Assembly: GCA_047495785.1 (NCBI GenBank)
Contig: JBLDXI010000013.1
Span: 496,001-560,000, forward strand
Direction: 5' to 3'
From: Lepidodermella squamata
Lineage: Eukaryota; Gastrotricha
DNA length: 64,000 nt
The stretch's first letter is position 1. The number at the start of each line of letters is the position of its first letter. The translations under genes and the position numbers were made by a program. Shown here one piece after another: positions 34,699 to 46,714 of this stretch. A model generated the notes under the pieces. That model saw only the letters and a program-made list of their open reading frames with translations. It was not told where the DNA came from and searched no databases.

Positions 34699-36222
34699 AT
34701 GGAATCAGACTCGCAAAGCGTTGCGACAAGTCGGTCAGACTTGGAGTCCGAGTCTTACTTCCAGGACTTGGATGATGATCAACTGTATACCAAGCTGAAC
34801 GATTTGCTGTAAAGTCATGTTTTAATAACTCTGATTGATTAATTTATTTCGTTATCTTAGAACAAGCAATGAAATATTGGCGGCCGAAACGGAAATGTTT
34901 GAGAAATTCTTAAAACGAGTTGAGCCGAAAGATGCAGCTCGAGCATTTGCTGGGGTGAGTATTTCAAGTCACTGAACTCGGGGCTGTAAAAATGTATTGA
35001 CATTCTAGGTAAGTACGTCTCAGCAAAGTTCACATTCTCAAAGCTCATCATCGGCACATGATGGCGGCGCCGCCGGTGGAAACGTTGGTGGAAAGCATTT
35101 TTCCAGGAAGCGAACTAAATCCAGAGGATCGACTTCGGAGAAACTTTTCCACCTCTTACCTGACCAGAAGGCTGAAATAGCTGCTCGGGAGACTGAAGAA
35201 TTGAAAGAAGAAATGGAAAAGATGAAAGATATGGTTGATAAATCCATCGATCTGTGCAAAGCTGAAATAGAGGAAGCCGAGGAAAGACTTAATGACATTA
35301 CCAAGTCGAAGTCCGAATTCGAGAAAGAGATAGTGAAGAGCGCCCGTCACGCCGGAAGTGGCAAGGTTATCGCAGAGAAAGCTCTTAAATACATCGAGGA
35401 CGAAATTAAGAGAAAAGTAATATTGGAAGTCTTGGAAACGCTTTTATGACATGCTTTTTTTCAGGACGCGAACATTGAAAAGCTGAATTTGAAAAATGCA
35501 GCGCTTAAGGGTCAAAAACGCAAACTGGAACAACAGCTTCGTCAGGTCTGTAAATAAATTACATTCATATTGTTTTCCAATTTGTCGCTAAATTAGAAAG
35601 AGGAAATGGGCGAAGTTCTTCACGAAGTTGATTTCAATCAACTGAAGATAGAAAATCAGCAATATTTGGAGAAGATCGAGGAGAAAAATCAGGATTTATT
35701 GCAACTCAAGCAAATTGCTGCTAACACACTCCAAACAATGAACTCGCAGAAAAAGCGATTAGCTGTATTTGTTAACGAAGCTGATCGAATCGCTTCGGAA
35801 TTGAAGACCCGCCTGGAGCTTACAGAACGGCTGGAAGGGGAACTTGTCACCGCTGAAAAAGAGCAACAAGAGGCCGAGGGCACAAATCGCCGCCTGAGAG
35901 ATTATTTATCGACATACAGAGTACCAGAGGTCTTTGAATATGTTAAAGAAACTGGCCAGTTGCGTGAGTTGAAACGTAATGTTAGGATGTGGGAACGAAA
36001 GGTGGAAATCGCTCAGGTAAGGCTTTACAATAGCAGCTAGTGCTCTTTATTAATGCAAAATTTTCGCAGATGGCCTTGTCAACTCGTAAAGCCACATGGC
36101 AACGTTTGAAGCAGAATGTGGCGAATCGGCCTCCGAATCCTTGGGACACAGTTCTTCAACAGCTGCAGTCGCATCATCATGTCGGCCAGGGCATGCCTCA
36201 AGCGTCAAGTTACAACTCTTAA
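34699..36222 (+). CDS. CCDC113: Coiled-coil protein CCDC113 (CFAP263)
   Basis: A coiled-coil protein of axonemes and centriolar satellites that pairs with CCDC96. Six exons, 34699-34808, 34861-34954, 35009-35416, 35465-35545, 35597-36016 and 36070-36222, give 421 residues (377 in human). Family signatures are AETEMFEKFLKRVEP early, VLHEVDFNQLKIENQQYL in the long coiled coil, and VRMWERKVEIAQM near the end. An acidic, serine-rich N-terminus and a Gly/His/Ser linker (residues about 70-90) precede the coils. Exon 3 begins with GTAAGTACG directly after the acceptor AG, and an alternative in-frame acceptor lies 15 nt further on. AATAAA at 36274 closes the gene. Confidence 0.94.
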
Positions 36223-36655
36223 ATTTCCACTGACTGAAATCTATCAGCTTTTGTATAACCTTATTTGAACTTGAATAAAAGTGAAACAATTCAAGACACT
36301 GGAATTTTCTTGCCAAAAAATAACGGGTTTATTCTGTAGAAAGTCGCATTTTCGCTGCAATTAAGAGCGATTTTGGAATGTCACAGCACACAGTAAATCT
36401 CACAGAGATCGCTGAGAAAGTGCACTCTCACGAAGGGATGAATCACCAGGTGATGACAAATCAGCGAATGAACTGTGGGTTTGTCGGTAGATTCTTTTAT
36501 CCAATTCAAGGGAGCTGGAAATCCAGCATTTTCATCACACGGTTTTAGGTTCTGTGTTATAATCATTGCACACATTTAAATGTCAGTAATCGCAAAATTT
36601 CTAGATTAATAATTATCATGTCATTGGGATCGAATGATCACGTCGATTCGCCGTC
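36223..36655. other. Convergent intergenic space between CCDC113 and the adhesion GPCR
   Basis: It contains the CCDC113 3' UTR with AATAAA at 36274-36279. The remainder, up to the minus-strand AATAAA at 36656, shows no supported coding exon. Confidence 0.5.
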
Positions 36656-36661
36656 TTTATT
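36656..36661 (-). promoter_or_regulatory. Poly(A) signal nearly touching the adhesion GPCR stop codon
   Basis: On the minus strand AATAAA begins two bases after the TGA stop at 36664-36666, so the 3' UTR would be extremely short. In another reading frame of the same last exon the stop TAA lies inside the AATAAA. Confidence 0.6.
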
Positions 36662-36663
36662 GT

Positions 36664-39600
36664 TCATGGTAGCTCTCGACGTCTCGGCTTCGCTGACGTT
36701 GCGACTGGTAAAAAGAAAAAATGCGATTAAAATAATAGCTTTTTAGCTTAAGACTTACAATCTGGAACGTCCTTGACTCGCTTGCCGTCAAGGAGATATT
36801 CCATAAGTTCGCGAGCTTTCTGCGCTTCATCTTCGTCGACTTGCTGGTGAGGCTGCTCCGCGGCGTAGTTGAATTCGCCGCTTGTGATGGTGGAAACACC
36901 GCTCTTAGGTCTCATGAGCGAAGTTGCTGGGCGCATGAAGCTGGTGCGAGCGCGCTGGGAAGCTGCCGAAACCATTTGCCGGCTTGAAGGTTGACGCGCA
37001 CTTGGAGGAACAACGGCGGAAGCTGGTGGTTCAGGGGTTCCAGAACCAGCAGTCGTGCCCGTATGAGGCTCCCCGGTTTCAGATACCGCGGAAACAGCCG
37101 GGTATCCGGAGTGCTTGCGCTCCATCTCTGGTGTTGGCGGAGGCATTGTTGAAAGCTTGAAAAATACAACACAGTGAACATAAGGAATAGCGACAAAAAG
37201 GTAAATTTACGATGGTCTTGAGGTCAGATTCTGAGTTGACCACATCCTTATGCGGGTCATCCTCGTCGTCCTGATCATCATCGCGTGAGCACATGAAGCG
37301 ACGGACATCAGGTTGGAACCAGCCGAAGCCAAGGAAGATGAAAAAGCCCTGCAGCGAGTTGAACAGGACGAACAGGTATTGGAAAATGATGAGCGACTCG
37401 TTGACGGCAAACAAGCCGAACAACCAAGTGACGCCAAAGAGCGGCAGCAAGACGGCGGCGTGGCGAATGCCGCGCAAAATCTTGCTGTAGAACTTGGTAT
37501 CGCGCTTCAGCACGGTGTTCGGCATGTTGTAGACGATGAGGCCCAACAAAATTGCATTTAGCTGTAAACAAACAATAATTTCCAAAACAGTTCAATTTGA
37601 ATTGAAGCGTAAAACTTACGATGACAATCAAAATGATTGGACCGATAAATGCAAAAATGAAGCCTTTGTCAAACGACAGCCAGCAACGATCATCGCCGCC
37701 ATATGCCTCGACATCCACCGCCAAGACACCGGCGACGACAAGCACAGGCACACCCCATGCTAAAGGTATCATGCAACACAACCGACCCTTGGTCACGCCT
37801 GAAACTACGGCGTTGAACAGATAGGTTGCTTCCATGAGCAGCCACATGAAAGTGGCGGTGTAGAAGTAGTGCATGAGGGCGGCGCATGCTCGGCAGAACA
37901 GCCGGAAGTAAGCAGCTGGTCCTGTGAACAAGAAGAAGGTATTGGCGAGGAACAAAGCGACGACCAAGTTGATGTGAATCGTGTTGCGCTCGCCGTGCAG
38001 TTTTGTCTTGCTAACGAACAAGTAGAACAGCGACATTAGTGCCAGCATAGAGATAATGAGTCCGACATACGACAAGACCGAGAGAACGATCTTGTCGATG
38101 GGCGATGGTTCAATTGGCACCGGTTGCATAAGAACAGCGAAATTGGTCAAATGCGTGCACGTGCAAGTCGTCTGAGTTGCTGTGTAATTCAGCACTTTGC
38201 AGCCCGTTGTGTTCCAGGTTCGATCAGATGTGAAGAAGGCACAGAATGGCTCTTTTTTATCAATTGGAACTTCGGTGTGATGCTGAAGGGTTACGCGGAT
38301 GTCGTTGCTCGGATCCTCCTTGATCTTAGGTGAGAACGTCAGCGAAATGATGCGCGAAATCATGGAAATATCGCTCGACTTGACATCAGATCGGTACATC
38401 GATGACTTTTGATCCAATACCGGGGGAACCATTTGGCCCATGGTATCGTACAAACTTGCTACAACCGTTATTTTGTCTTTCTTCTGGCCATTGGTGCAGG
38501 TTTCACATTCAATATTGCGAAGAGCCGATGGCGAGACGCTTATTGTGTCGAGCGTGTCATCTGATCCCCACTTCTTGCTGAAAGATGTCGTCTGCTGCTT
38601 TATGCGTTCGTAGTTCGGGAACGTGTAGTTGCGCGTGAAGTTCTGCAAGCTTACAGGAATGACTTCGGCCGTGAAGATGATATTGTCGGTGTGAATATCA
38701 ATCGAATTATTCACATTCATGGTGTCATTACCCACGTCGATTGGAACAAGATTCGCCGCCACTTTTCCACCGAACACTTCCAAGGCATCAGCAACACCCA
38801 TCGCACTATCACCTTGAGCGGCTAGCGCTTCCCAAGTTTCCTTGCTCTTAATCGGGTATAGCACACTGCTGCACAATTTGACAAAATCGTACGACGTTTT
38901 CGACAGGCCGTATTTCGTTCGATCAGTTATCGTCATGATGGCACCGTTGACAATCTGCTTCTTGATCGACAGTAGGTCTTGAACGGCGACTTGAGGCTGA
39001 TACTTGGCAATGCCAAGGTCGTCGGTGTTACTCGAGCTGGCAGCTTTACCTTGGAGCATCGTTAAGATCTTGAAATAATCGGCGGGCGACAAATTCTGAA
39101 CAGCGCCTCGGTCCCATTGCTCCTTAGTGCAAAGGCAGGTCTTGCCGTCCTCGGTGGTCAGGTAGCAAATACCAGCTACGCTGAGAGCAGATTGTAACAC
39201 CGGTGGAGTCGGCAAGTCATCAGAGACGTAGTCAGTGAAAATAGAGACGCAAGAGACACCCATAGGGTAGGCCTTGAGGTTGTCAAGGTAGCGGTACCAG
39301 ATGTTCAGATCTTCGAGGTAGTACTGCCAAATACCGCTGTCGAGGGTAACACCCACCGAGTAAGTTGCCGACCAGTCAGCACCAGATCCACCGCTCTTCT
39401 GTGCATACACTGGCGCGTATTGCCGATTTAAGGTGTAAACGGTCAATTGGCGTGTGTCCCAGGCGGCGGTGAGTTGCAGCCACTTGTTGGTGTCCATATA
39501 ATCGGCAACTGTCACCAGCCATCTGTGGGTCTGGTTGCGCACCTCAACTCTCAACGACTGCTGCAAGTTCTGATTATCCAGGAAGATCTGAATGCCTTGC

Positions 39601-42600
39601 AAGGCCGAACTGCGTAGTGACAACAGCGGCCGGCTGAATTGTTTTACAGAAGGCAGCATGAACCAGAACGATACCGTGAATCCATTCGGGCATTTCGAAA
39701 GGTCACCTGGGCATTGCTTGTCTAAATCCATGGCGTTGCCCGTCTTCCAATCGGACGGGTAGGTGATTTCGAAAACAGGTGTTGCGAGGGACTTCTTCAG
39801 GTAGTTGAACGGTGATATGGAGCTGGTTTGATCCAACATCTGAGGCTGGAACACATTGCGGTATTGAGCGATTGCCGGGCAGTCGTCGGTGGTGAATGGC
39901 GTGACGGAGTAGTTGGCGCGGAACCAAATATCGTCGACGTACAGCGGTACAACCTTGCTCATGTCGGAGTTCGAGCAGCCAACGGTGGCATTGGTGAACA
40001 AATACATGAGCTGGGCGTTGCGAATAGGCCCAGCTTGGCTGATAGCGACATCGTCGGTTTGCAGTTGTCCGTTGACGTAGACCTCAAGACCACCGGTGAC
40101 ATTCCAGCGGAACATCAAGTTGAACCACAGATCACTTGTCACGATGTAAATTCTCAATCGCGACCACAGGTACGTTCCGTTCGAGACTCCAACGCCCAAG
40201 ATACCCTGGTTCAGTGAAATGTAGACTCCAGGCTCGCCAGGTTGCTGGCCTCCAGTCGAGAAGATGTATCCGCTCGCTGTCAAGTTCACCAATTTGATCC
40301 ACATGCTGAACACGAAGCCCGAGTTACCGCAAAGCGTGACGTTGGTCAAGCAGGTTCCGGCAAAATTACCGAGGCTGACGCAAGATTTGCTTGAGGCAAC
40401 TGTCTTGAGCGCTCGGCCCTGGTACCGTCGATCGACGTCAAAAGATGAATCTTGAGGCATGTTAAGTGTTCCCGGTAAAATGAAGAGATCGTGGGCCGGT
40501 CCGCTGAACGACCAGTAGTAGGTGCCGGTGATCAAATAGATTGCCTCTTGTTGCGGCATACCCATCATCAGGCCAAGTTGAGCGATATTGGACATCGCAG
40601 TTGGATAGATAGCCAGTTGGTGTATTTCGAAATCTTGTTTACCAGACCCGGTAACGGTGGTGTCAATGCCGCCAACAACAAATGTGGCGTTTGCCTCAGT
40701 GGTCCCGGTTAGATAAGGAGCCGGATCTGCAGCATTGTTCACGCGAGCTGCGTACAGAGTAGTCGTCAGGACGCCGTTAACCCAGCAAGTCGCCACGCCG
40801 CCGTCAAGGTTGTAAGAGACAGCTACGTTTATCCACTTGTTAAGAATCTGTTGCCAGGTTGCGACAACGCCTGTAGCATCGTTAGGCGGCGTCGAGCTGC
40901 AGCCGGGTATGTCAAGACCATTGGCAACCGTTCGAATCCTGATACCACCCTTGCCAGCGAAGTACTTGTCGGTAGCAAAGATGACCTGGCCAGGCTGTTG
41001 AATGTTGATCTTCACCCACATGGCGACTGTAAAGTTGTTTCGCCAGTTCGAGGCGTTCATCATTACCAGTGGCGCCATAGATTCGGGCAGGTTGAAACGG
41101 GCGCTTACCGGGGTGATGGTAATGCCGTACGAGTAGCCGTATTTCGGATCAACGTACTTCTGAGCGATAGCTAACCGAATTCCATACAGCGAATTTTGCC
41201 AGTTCGAAATCAACCGATATCGATCGAACCAAATGCTCGCATTTCCGTACCATGGATTCTCAATCAAACCGAACATCTTGGGAATATCTAGCGGGTTGAA
41301 GTTCTTATGATAGACTGCCAAGGTGTCATAGGCGAAGAAGCCAGTGTGATTCATCACTCCGTTGTAGAACGAATTGACACCCATCAAGGCGCGATTGTCA
41401 TAACGCCAGATAGGTTTAGCGTCGGTAATGCTGTCAACTCCAACAATGTTGGCTCGAGAAGCATACGCTTTGAGAACGCCGTTGATGAAGAAATACAGAC
41501 CGATGTCGAGTGACCAAGAAATTGACATATGATACCACGTGTCTCTCTTCACGTCCATCGCAGGAACACTAGCGCGCCACACGGCGTAGTTGGCCGTTTT
41601 GCCGTTGTTCACGTTGAAGTCACTGTACCGCGAAACTTCAATCCAGAGCGCGCGGTTTGGAACAGACGAAGTGTCTACTTCAAGCCACAACGAAACACCG
41701 ATACAATGTTCGTCGACGTTACCAGTCGTGAAGATGTAGTGACGACCTGGGTGTGTGATCGATTCTGAAATGTAGAAGTAGCCTCCGTACGTCGCCCCGG
41801 ATGAGTCGCAGTTGGCAGGGTTTACCAAGCAGCTTGTACTCTGATTCAAGAAAATCGAATTCGAGTATGGGTCCCTGAAGCCCAAGAAGCTGTTCGTCGA
41901 ATTGGCGGTCATTACGGTGTGGCCTTTAACATCGGTGTCATCAACGTTGATCTTGATGAATCCTGTATCTGGATACAGCCACATGCCACCAACCTTGCTC
42001 CAGTAGAGTGTGCGATCACGGATGACGAAATAGTCACTGGACCAGACGTTGGTAGCGTTCCACAGAACCACGGCTTCTTTTTCGGACAATCCCAAGAATT
42101 TGTAGGTCTCGAACGGGTAGATGTAAGTCCGCCAAACGACAAAGTCATTCACCGCTGTACCAGCGAGGGACGATGAGAGGAAGCCATCACTACCGATGAT
42201 AATCTGGTTTGTGACGAATTTGCTTCGAGCGTCGGCAATGTTGGCTGTCACGGCCGGTGCGCCCATAACCGTCGGGGAAATCAGCTGCGGATATTCAGGA
42301 ACAAAAGGTGTAGGCAAGCCATTGATGTAAGTTTGGATTCCTAGTTCTTTGCGGTAGCTGAAAGCTAGGTTAACCCAGCGGCCGAGTAGGGGTCCGCAAT
42401 CGCCCGGGAACTGAGCCACAGTCGTTCCGATCCGGATGAAAACGTGGTTGCCCTCAGTGTACAGCTCCCATGATTTCTCAGTGCGGTCGCTAGCTGTCGA
42501 GCCACTCGGGGCGTAAATGTTCCTCGCGATGGTGTAGTGATCGTTCATTACTCGCAGGCTAGCGGTTGATGGCATCATGACCCAGATCGACATGCTGAAG

Positions 42601-44918
42601 CCTCGAGTGCACGTGTCCAGTGAGTGCGGGCAATCATCGACGACTGAGTAATCGGTCTTGTTTCGAACATCAATGTAGAAGTAGGAGCTCGAATTCTGGA
42701 GTTGAGCGGCGTATGTTGTCTTCAACAAGTTCGGATCGATCCCAGCAGTCGATCCCACTGAACGAGGATCAGACCGACCGGGGAAAACGTTGTTGATCAT
42801 GCCTTTGTCCGCGTAGCAAGGTCCAATCGATACATTTGCCATGTATGGAGTAGGCATATACGTTGGATTGCCGCTAGGAATAAAATCGCCCGGATGGAAC
42901 TTGTAGTACATGTCAGCCATGGCGTAGTACGGATTGACCGCTGGCAAATAAAATGCTCAATTATTTAGTGGACATGGGTCAACTTTGAAGGAAACTCACG
43001 TTCTGGAATTGGGTTAACAGATTTCGCGCGATCGGGGTTAATGTTTATCTTGGGCATAGCTTTGCCTCCCAACAAATATGGTACCTCTTCGTCGCGAATT
43101 CGCCAAGCCCAGAAAGCCACGTCATCAATAATCGCCGAGGTGAACTGCAAAAATATAATCAAAAAATGTTAACGAGGGTATCAAATTACTAGGCAGCTCG
43201 AATGTAATTTAGCTTATTCAAGCACTAAACAATGGTGTACATGAGTTCCAGTTTTGAGATTTGTCTTACATAGTATTTGCTGGGGGTGGCACTGTTGGAA
43301 AGTGAAGTTGTTCCCCAAGGATCACCCTGGCAACCGATGTAGATGGCAGTGGCGTTTCGCGGGTTCACCGGCGTAGCCCATTGGCTGAAGACTGGGTAAG
43401 TACCCGTTGCGTTGGTTGCTGTCGAATTCTCAATGGGTGGGATTACGATGCAGCCGAGATCTTCGTCGACGTAGCCAGTGCTGATCTCGCACTTTCGTCC
43501 GAAAATGAACACATCGATGTAGTAGTCCTTGCTTGTAGGCGGCTTGCTTGGCAAGGCACGCTGCCAGCGGAAGCCGATGTTGGTCCAGAATGTGTTAGCG
43601 CCATCGTCAGACGGCGGCCAGATAATGCCATTGCCGTCAGTAATAGCTACGTCCTGAATGTACAGATAGTTGACATCTGTCACAACTACTCGAATGTAGT
43701 GTTGTTGGCCATCCGATGAAGTCGTGTGCCACATGCTCCAGCCGACGATTGGGTATGCGCCCGGGTCAGAGTACATCAAAGAAGGATTGCTACTAGCGCC
43801 GTAGTCGGTTCCAGCCAAGAAGCGCACCTTATCGGGTTCCACGAGCCATGTCGAGTTGTACTTGATCCACATGGAGACAGTGAAGCCGTTGCTCTCACAT
43901 TTCGATGGATTGATCATGCATTTCTCTTGCCAGAACTTCTCGGGATTAGTATCGAAATTTCCAATGTAAATGCAATCTTTCTGCGTCTCGTCCGTGATTG
44001 TTGGGTCGAGATTCAGCACCATACAGTCTTCAGTGTTGCTCAGACGCTGGCATGGTACTTGATCTGGGCAGTTACCATCAAAAAGACCGTTGTTCAAATC
44101 GTTCCAGTAGCCATCCATCTTGCTCGATGGTACGAACAAGATGTTGTTTTGGACTTGCGAGCACAGCCGATTGTAAGCGTCAGGGTTATACAGATCGACA
44201 GATAGGCCTTTCGTGTTTGTATAGCTCACGGGTCCAGCCTGAAGCAACAGGTCGAAGTAGCCATCGGCTACCAAAGGTGGCCATTTCTCGCATCGATTGA
44301 CCCTAATATCACGGACACAGTGAAAATGTACCTAATATATCATCTTTCAAGCCTACTTGGATGACCCTTGAATGCTTGTTGTGCCTGTATTTTTCACTTT
44401 CACGACCTGCTTCTTGTCGGTTCTCTTTATCATGTCGGTTTTGTTGCAAGCCCACCACGGTGAGTAGAAGTTTTCACCCGTGTCAGCTCGGAAGTTCGAC
44501 TGGGCGACGCCATCGAATGACCAATAGAAATGGGCCGTATCCGAATATACCAAGCCTGTTACACCCCAAAAATCAAGTCAAAACAGAAAAAGGGGAGACA
44601 TCGTTAAGCTACTTGTAATGTTGACAGTTGGCATCTTCGGAACTCGTGGGACTGAAATAGAAAACACAAAAACAAACATGAATCAGGGCTGCTCCGTCGA
44701 AGGATGATCCCCCGATTAATATACAACGATTATGAGGCCGCAAAACGCCTTTCTGAGTTGCACCACTGGTGTGTGTATGTAATTGTATAATGCACACGTT
44801 TAATGCACACATCACTCGGCAAAATAAGAAGCTGTAACGGTAGCAGCAAAATAAAAGCGAAGCTAAAATTGCTGCTAAGCAAACGTCCACACGAATGCCG
44901 ACGATTCACATTTGACAT
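36664..44918 (-). CDS. Adhesion GPCR with six LamG/pentraxin-like repeats
   Basis: Nine exons: 44918-44816, 44651-44613, 44555-44357, 44302-43270, 43144-43000, 42940-37620, 37561-37211, 37155-36759, 36704-36664, giving 2542 residues. Exon 1 encodes a signal sequence (hydrophobic AFILLLPLQLLIL). The ectodomain carries about six concanavalin/LamG-like domains. Each is marked by a GFTVSMW-type strand near residues 254, 621, 919, 1143, 1382 and 1594. Several are introduced by a YWSFxG motif, and most carry an upstream cysteine pair. A GAIN-like region follows, with GPS cysteines (GCKVLNY, CTCTHLTNF; predicted cut HL/T near 2104). The adhesion-type 7TM lies at about 2120-2390 (GERNTIHINLVVALFLANTF, WLLMEATYLFNAV). 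The cytoplasmic tail is 150 residues. Such receptors sense matrix or cell contact and self-cleave. Exons 1-3 are least certain. Confidence 0.88.
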
Positions 44919-45757
44919 TGAGTCCTGATATTGCTAGATCAAATGGAAAATGGACGCTCTTGAATTCGAATTAATGTTATTCCTTCCAGTAAGAATTACT
45001 CACCAGTTATCGCTGATAGCGATATTCACCTGCACTATTTCGCGTCCACCTTGTAAAGCTGCTTCTCGCAAACAGTTTTTTCGAAAATGAAAATAAATGA
45101 ACTGCTAGTTGCAAATGCGATCGTGGAAGAAAGAATAGCAAAAAGGCGATGTTTTTCGGCTGCCTTTTGCTTATCGATCAATGCGGCTAGGCTCGGTACC
45201 AGTAAACTGAGGCAAACAAAATATAAACCACCGAGCGGTAGCTAAGGCCGAGCCCAGTTCGCACCATTTGCCTCATCAATAATTAAGACATCACACCGGC
45301 TCGAACGCCGCTGGGGTGTAACAGCTTACTGCGTCACCAAGTTACGGGGAAAATACCGTATGTAGCCAATCGATATCATAGGTAAAAATACGTCAGCATT
45401 CGCGAAAATTCGTGTGTGAACTTGCAGGAAAAAAAAGCTGTGTGGAAATTAATTTCATCATATCTAATCAGACTGAATTTGCACCAGTTAGGAAATATTC
45501 AATAAGATGACAACTATTCATCAGTTTTGAGCAAAACAAAACAAAGCTTCTTCTACACATCGTCTTGCATTTTATTGCAGAGCACAGAACAGATGATAAC
45601 GGTCTGTATGCGATCGAACATATATCATAATTAGTCGGGCGGTGGCGAAAAACAATCGAACTTTTAGTTTCATACGCTACTGATGGGCGACACGAATAAA
45701 AAATAGGCCTCAGGAGTTTTTCGTAGACTTCTAGAACAGTTCCTGATGTAATCAAGC
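44919..45757. other. Promoter region of the adhesion GPCR and 3' flank of NDUFV2
   Basis: No supported coding exon. Both neighbours are on the minus strand, so this holds the adhesion GPCR upstream region and lies downstream of NDUFV2. Confidence 0.5.
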
Positions 45758-46714
45758 CTATAGGTCAGAGCGGCAACCAAATCCAGGGCCTTTCGGAGGT
45801 TCGGTGAGCGATGTCAAGCCTTTGAGCGGTTCGCAGCAGAACCGCCCACTTCGAGGTCCGGGTACGGGTTTTTTGCCAGCCTTTAGATTTTCGATAATTT
45901 CTTCGACATCTTTCTTCGTCAAATCCTCCTGGAAAAAACAAGACAAATTGAAACTAGGGAGTGTACAGCTGCGATTTCAACTTACATAATAATCATCATT
46001 AACTTGCATCATAGGAGCATTGACGCAAGCACCGAGACATTCAACCTCGTTCAACGTGAACAACCCATCTTTAGTTGTTTCTCCGTTTTTAATGCCCAAT
46101 TTTTTGCTGAGAACTTCCATAACCATATCGGAACCAGCTCCGCCCAACATACATGGTGTGGTGGTGCATACTTGTAGGTGGAATTTCCCTACAGGCTCGC
46201 GCTTGAACATAGTGTAGAAGGTAGCGACTTCATAAACTCGCATCCGCGCAACGCCAACAACTTCGGCGACTTTGTGCATAGCTGATATTGGCAGCCATCC
46301 TAGAAAAAGGAAATAATTATTAAACTCATTATCAATACCCCAAACCAACAGACCATGTTGCCTCTGCGCCAAATCGAGGACCGGTAGTAAAGCAGCCTGC
46401 TTGTGACCTTCCGGGTAATTAGCTAGAATGGATTGAATTCTCTGTATTAAACCATATGAACTTTATGACATTAGATTTCAATTATGACTCTCACTTTCAG
46501 ATTTTCCGATGTGAACTCAAAGGGAGTATCTGGGTTGTTCTTCGGATTATCACGGTGCTATTCGCAAACATAAATGTACAATACGAACATCAATATAAAA
46601 ATAATTCAAACTAACCACAAATAATTGGTCAGACGCGACTAGGCGAGTAGTCTGATACTGACGAGAGACCAGACTTCTCAACGGAAAACGTTGGAGAAGA
46701 TTGCGAAAACTCAT
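45758..46714 (-). CDS. NDUFV2: NADH dehydrogenase (ubiquinone) flavoprotein 2, 24-kDa subunit
   Basis: A mitochondrial complex I subunit that carries the N1a [2Fe-2S] cluster beside the NADH site. Five exons, 46714-46616, 46557-46495, 46441-46354, 46299-45986 and 45928-45758, give 244 residues (249 in human). The N-terminus is a basic mitochondrial presequence ([20 protein letters not shown]). The core includes [30 protein letters not shown] and the cluster ligands CTTTPC and CLGAC. The C-terminus [12 protein letters not shown]...[11 protein letters not shown] is nearly invariant. Exon 1 ends after LFV, as the human alignment requires, which fixes the donor at 46615. Confidence 0.97.

Noticed and set aside
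39828-40217. 129-codon plus-strand open frame
   Set aside because: It is antisense to the well-supported adhesion GPCR exon and has no homology; a shadow frame, as are others at 41529-41768 and 43726-44205.
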